DNA of 49,583 bases, taken from the NCBI GenBank assembly GCA_000716465.1, contig JNWL01000043.1:1-49583 (forward strand), read 5' to 3'. The notes under the pieces are model-generated. The model saw only the letters and a program-made list of their open reading frames with translations, was not told where the DNA came from and searched no databases. This stretch comes from Streptomyces bikiniensis. GTDB taxonomy: Bacteria; Actinomycetota; Actinomycetes; Streptomycetales; Streptomycetaceae. Positions 48,295 through 49,583 of this stretch are shown here, one piece after another; position 1 is the first letter of the stretch, and each line of letters opens with the position of its first letter. The translations under genes and the position numbers were made by a program.

Positions 48295-48786
48295 TCAGGA
48301 CTCCTCGGCCACGGCGTCGGGAGCGGGCCGGGCGGACCGGGCGGTCCTGCGCCGGCGGTACAGCACCGCGCCGCAGACCGCGAGGAGGAGGGCGGCGACC
48401 GCGGCGACGCCGAACGCCGTCCGCTCGGCGAACAGCCTCGCCAGTACTTCGAGGACCCCGATCCCGGCGGTCGCGTAGATCAGCGCCCAGGCCGCTCCCC
48501 CCACGAACAGCGCGGGGAGGTAGCGCGGCAGGGGCATGCGCATGCTGCCCGCGAGGAAGTTGGCGGCGGTCTGGAAGCCGACGGTCAGGAAGGAGACGGC
48601 CACCACCGGGGCGCCCCACCGCTGGATGGCCCGTTCCGCGCGCAGGAACTTGGCCGAGGAGATCCGTCCGGAGAACTTGCTGCGCCGGGCACCGGCACCG
48701 GCCAGCCATCCGACGGCGAACGTTCCTCCGGCGCGCAGGAGGACGATGACGTACAGGGCGCCGGCCGTGAGCGCGACCTTATCCAC
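48295..48786 (-). CDS. DedA-family (VTT-domain) membrane protein
   Basis: A 163-residue protein with membrane helices ALYVIVLLRAGGTFAVGWLA, WGAPVVAVSFLTVGFQTAAN, MPLPRYLPALFVGGAAWALI and VAAVAALLLAVCGAVLYRRR. The conserved DedA core reads VVAVSFLTVGFQTAANFLAG, with RYLPALFVGG following, though the family Arg is absent from FLTVG. DedA proteins flip lipids such as undecaprenyl phosphate. Start GTG at 48786; the ribosome site is weak. The product is short for the family (about 200), with a truncated N-terminus possible. Confidence 0.75.
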   Translation of the reverse strand: MDKVALTAGALYVIVLLRAGGTFAVGWLAGAGARRSKFSGRISSAKFLRAERAIQRWGAPVVAVSFLTVGFQTAANFLAGSMRMPLPRYLPALFVGGAAWALIYATAGIGVLEVLARLFAERTAFGVAAVAALLLAVCGAVLYRRRRTARSARPAPDAVAEES

Positions 48787-48978
48787 GGCGCCCCGCCCGG
48801 GGCGCCGGGCGGGCGTTCTCCGCCGTCCGCTTCGAGGGGGCCGCACCGGCGGACCCACGACGGGCACACGCCCGGTCTCCGTCTCTCACCTGAGATCCGC
48901 CTATGCCCGTTCCGTCCGCTGCGCTTCCACCATGGTGACCCGGGGCCCGGGCCTGGAGCCGAGCCGGGCTCGCCCGGC

Positions 48979-48997
48979 AAAGGCAAGCCTAACCGAA
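48979..48997 (+). promoter_or_regulatory. Possible DmdR/IdeR iron box
   Basis: AAAGGCAAGCCTAACCGAA matches, on the opposite strand, 14 of 19 positions of the actinobacterial iron box TTAGGTTAGGCTSACCTAA. It lies in the 380-bp divergent region between the DedA-like gene (start 48786) and the metallo-beta-lactamase-like gene (start 49167), which otherwise shows no gene. Either flank could be iron-controlled. Confidence 0.45.
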
Positions 48998-49166
48998 CTC
49001 CCGTACAGCGGGTACGGGGCCCGGACGCCGGGGCGCCGGGCGCGCGGAGGGGTGGGGGCCGCGCGCACGGGGCCGGGCCCGGCCCCGTGCGGAAGACGCG
49101 GAGGGAGGAGCCCGGCATGATCGGCGGGACACCCCCTTCCCGCACGCACCCGAAGGAGCTCCGGTC

Positions 49167-49583
49167 TTGGCCGCCACGGAATACACGGAAGAGAAGTACG
49201 ACGGGGTCTCCGTGCTCGTCGGAGCCGAGGGGGGCGCCTACCCGTACGCCAACTCCGTCCTCGTACACGGAACTTCCGAAACACTGCTCATAGACCCGTC
49301 GCTGTCGCTCGTCGGAGCGGCGCCGCCCGCGGACGCGGTCCTGATCAGTCACGCCCACGAGGACCACGTCGCGGGCCTCGGCGGCTACGACGTGCCCGTC
49401 CACGTCCACGACGCCGACCTCGCCCCGCTGCGCGACCGATTCCATGTGCGGGACCGACCCGACGCAGCGGGGTTCACCGACGGAACGGTGTTCGACCTCG
49501 GCGGCCGCACCGTGACCGTCGTCCACCTCCCCGGTCACACCCCGGGCCACAGCGGCTACCTTGTCGAACCGGACGGCTTCCTG
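49167..49583 (+). CDS. Metallo-beta-lactamase-fold hydrolase (3' end outside window)
   Basis: A TTG at 49167, with GAAGGAG about 9 nt upstream, starts 139 codons open to the window edge. The protein begins TEYTEEKYDGVSVLVGAEGG, then ANSVLVHGTSETLLIDPSLS and the metal motif LISHAHEDHVAGLGGYDVPV (HxHxDH), and later VHLPGHTPGHSGYLVEPDGF with the next His ligand. The MBL fold covers glyoxalase II-like thioesterases, lactonases and others. With the C-terminus missing the activity cannot be assigned. Confidence 0.85.
   Translation, partial: MAATEYTEEKYDGVSVLVGAEGGAYPYANSVLVHGTSETLLIDPSLSLVGAAPPADAVLISHAHEDHVAGLGGYDVPVHVHDADLAPLRDRFHVRDRPDAAGFTDGTVFDLGGRTVTVVHLPGHTPGHSGYLVEPDGFL

Overview
The window is very G+C-rich, with strong third-position GC bias, GTG and TTG starts, SARP regulators and many SpoIIE-type phosphatases. 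This points to an actinomycete, almost certainly a Streptomyces chromosome. No rRNA or tRNA gene and no CRISPR array were seen. Broken genes mix with intact ones, which suits a chromosome arm or other accessory region. Functional names rest on recognised family motifs; no database search was run.

1-7.8 kb: two NB-ARC regulators (an XRE-type protein running off the left edge and an AfsR-type SARP) flank a gene for a 64-aa secreted peptide. The promoters of the peptide and of a SnoaL-like protein both carry GATA-containing direct repeats with an 11-bp period, the spacing typical of SARP operators. A Tendamistat-type alpha-amylase inhibitor and a DinB-like protein follow; both promoters contain TTGC/GCAA palindromes like Streptomyces maltose/amylase operators.

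7.8-19.9 kb: a stress/envelope block. It holds two broken coupled genes, a GAF-PP2C phosphatase, small membrane proteins (DUF4383, DUF7144-like, GAP family), a K+ channel, a ClC channel, a decayed membrane-protein gene, a winged-helix regulator and a STAS protein. It ends in an rsbQ-rsbP-like operon whose third gene is a STAS protein lacking its phosphoserine core.

19.9-30.6 kb: a gene graveyard. Remnants of a methyltransferase, a DrrA-type ATPase, aztD, aztC, an ABC exporter, a membrane protein, an F420-type nitroreductase, a DUF6059 protein, a LuxR regulator and an M20 dipeptidase lie among intact genes: an ATP-grasp enzyme, a TetR/imine-reductase pair with duplicated operators, a small SARP, a solitary opcA and a DoxX protein.

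30.7-39.3 kb: HdeD and DUF350 membrane proteins, a WGR/beta-propeller gene with a coupled partner, a ROK regulator, a coupled HxlR/ketopantoate-reductase pair, an unknown 339-aa protein, an IS5-like transposase remnant, RidA and a small membrane protein. Several of these genes appear leaderless.

39.4-49.6 kb: catabolism. Divergent xylB and xylA are separated by a 9-bp tandem array; lutABC (lactate oxidation), a DUF4190 protein with a SigB-like promoter, an acyl-CoA oxidase-like flavoprotein, a DUF1801 protein, a DedA-like protein, a possible iron box and a truncated metallo-beta-lactamase-fold protein follow.
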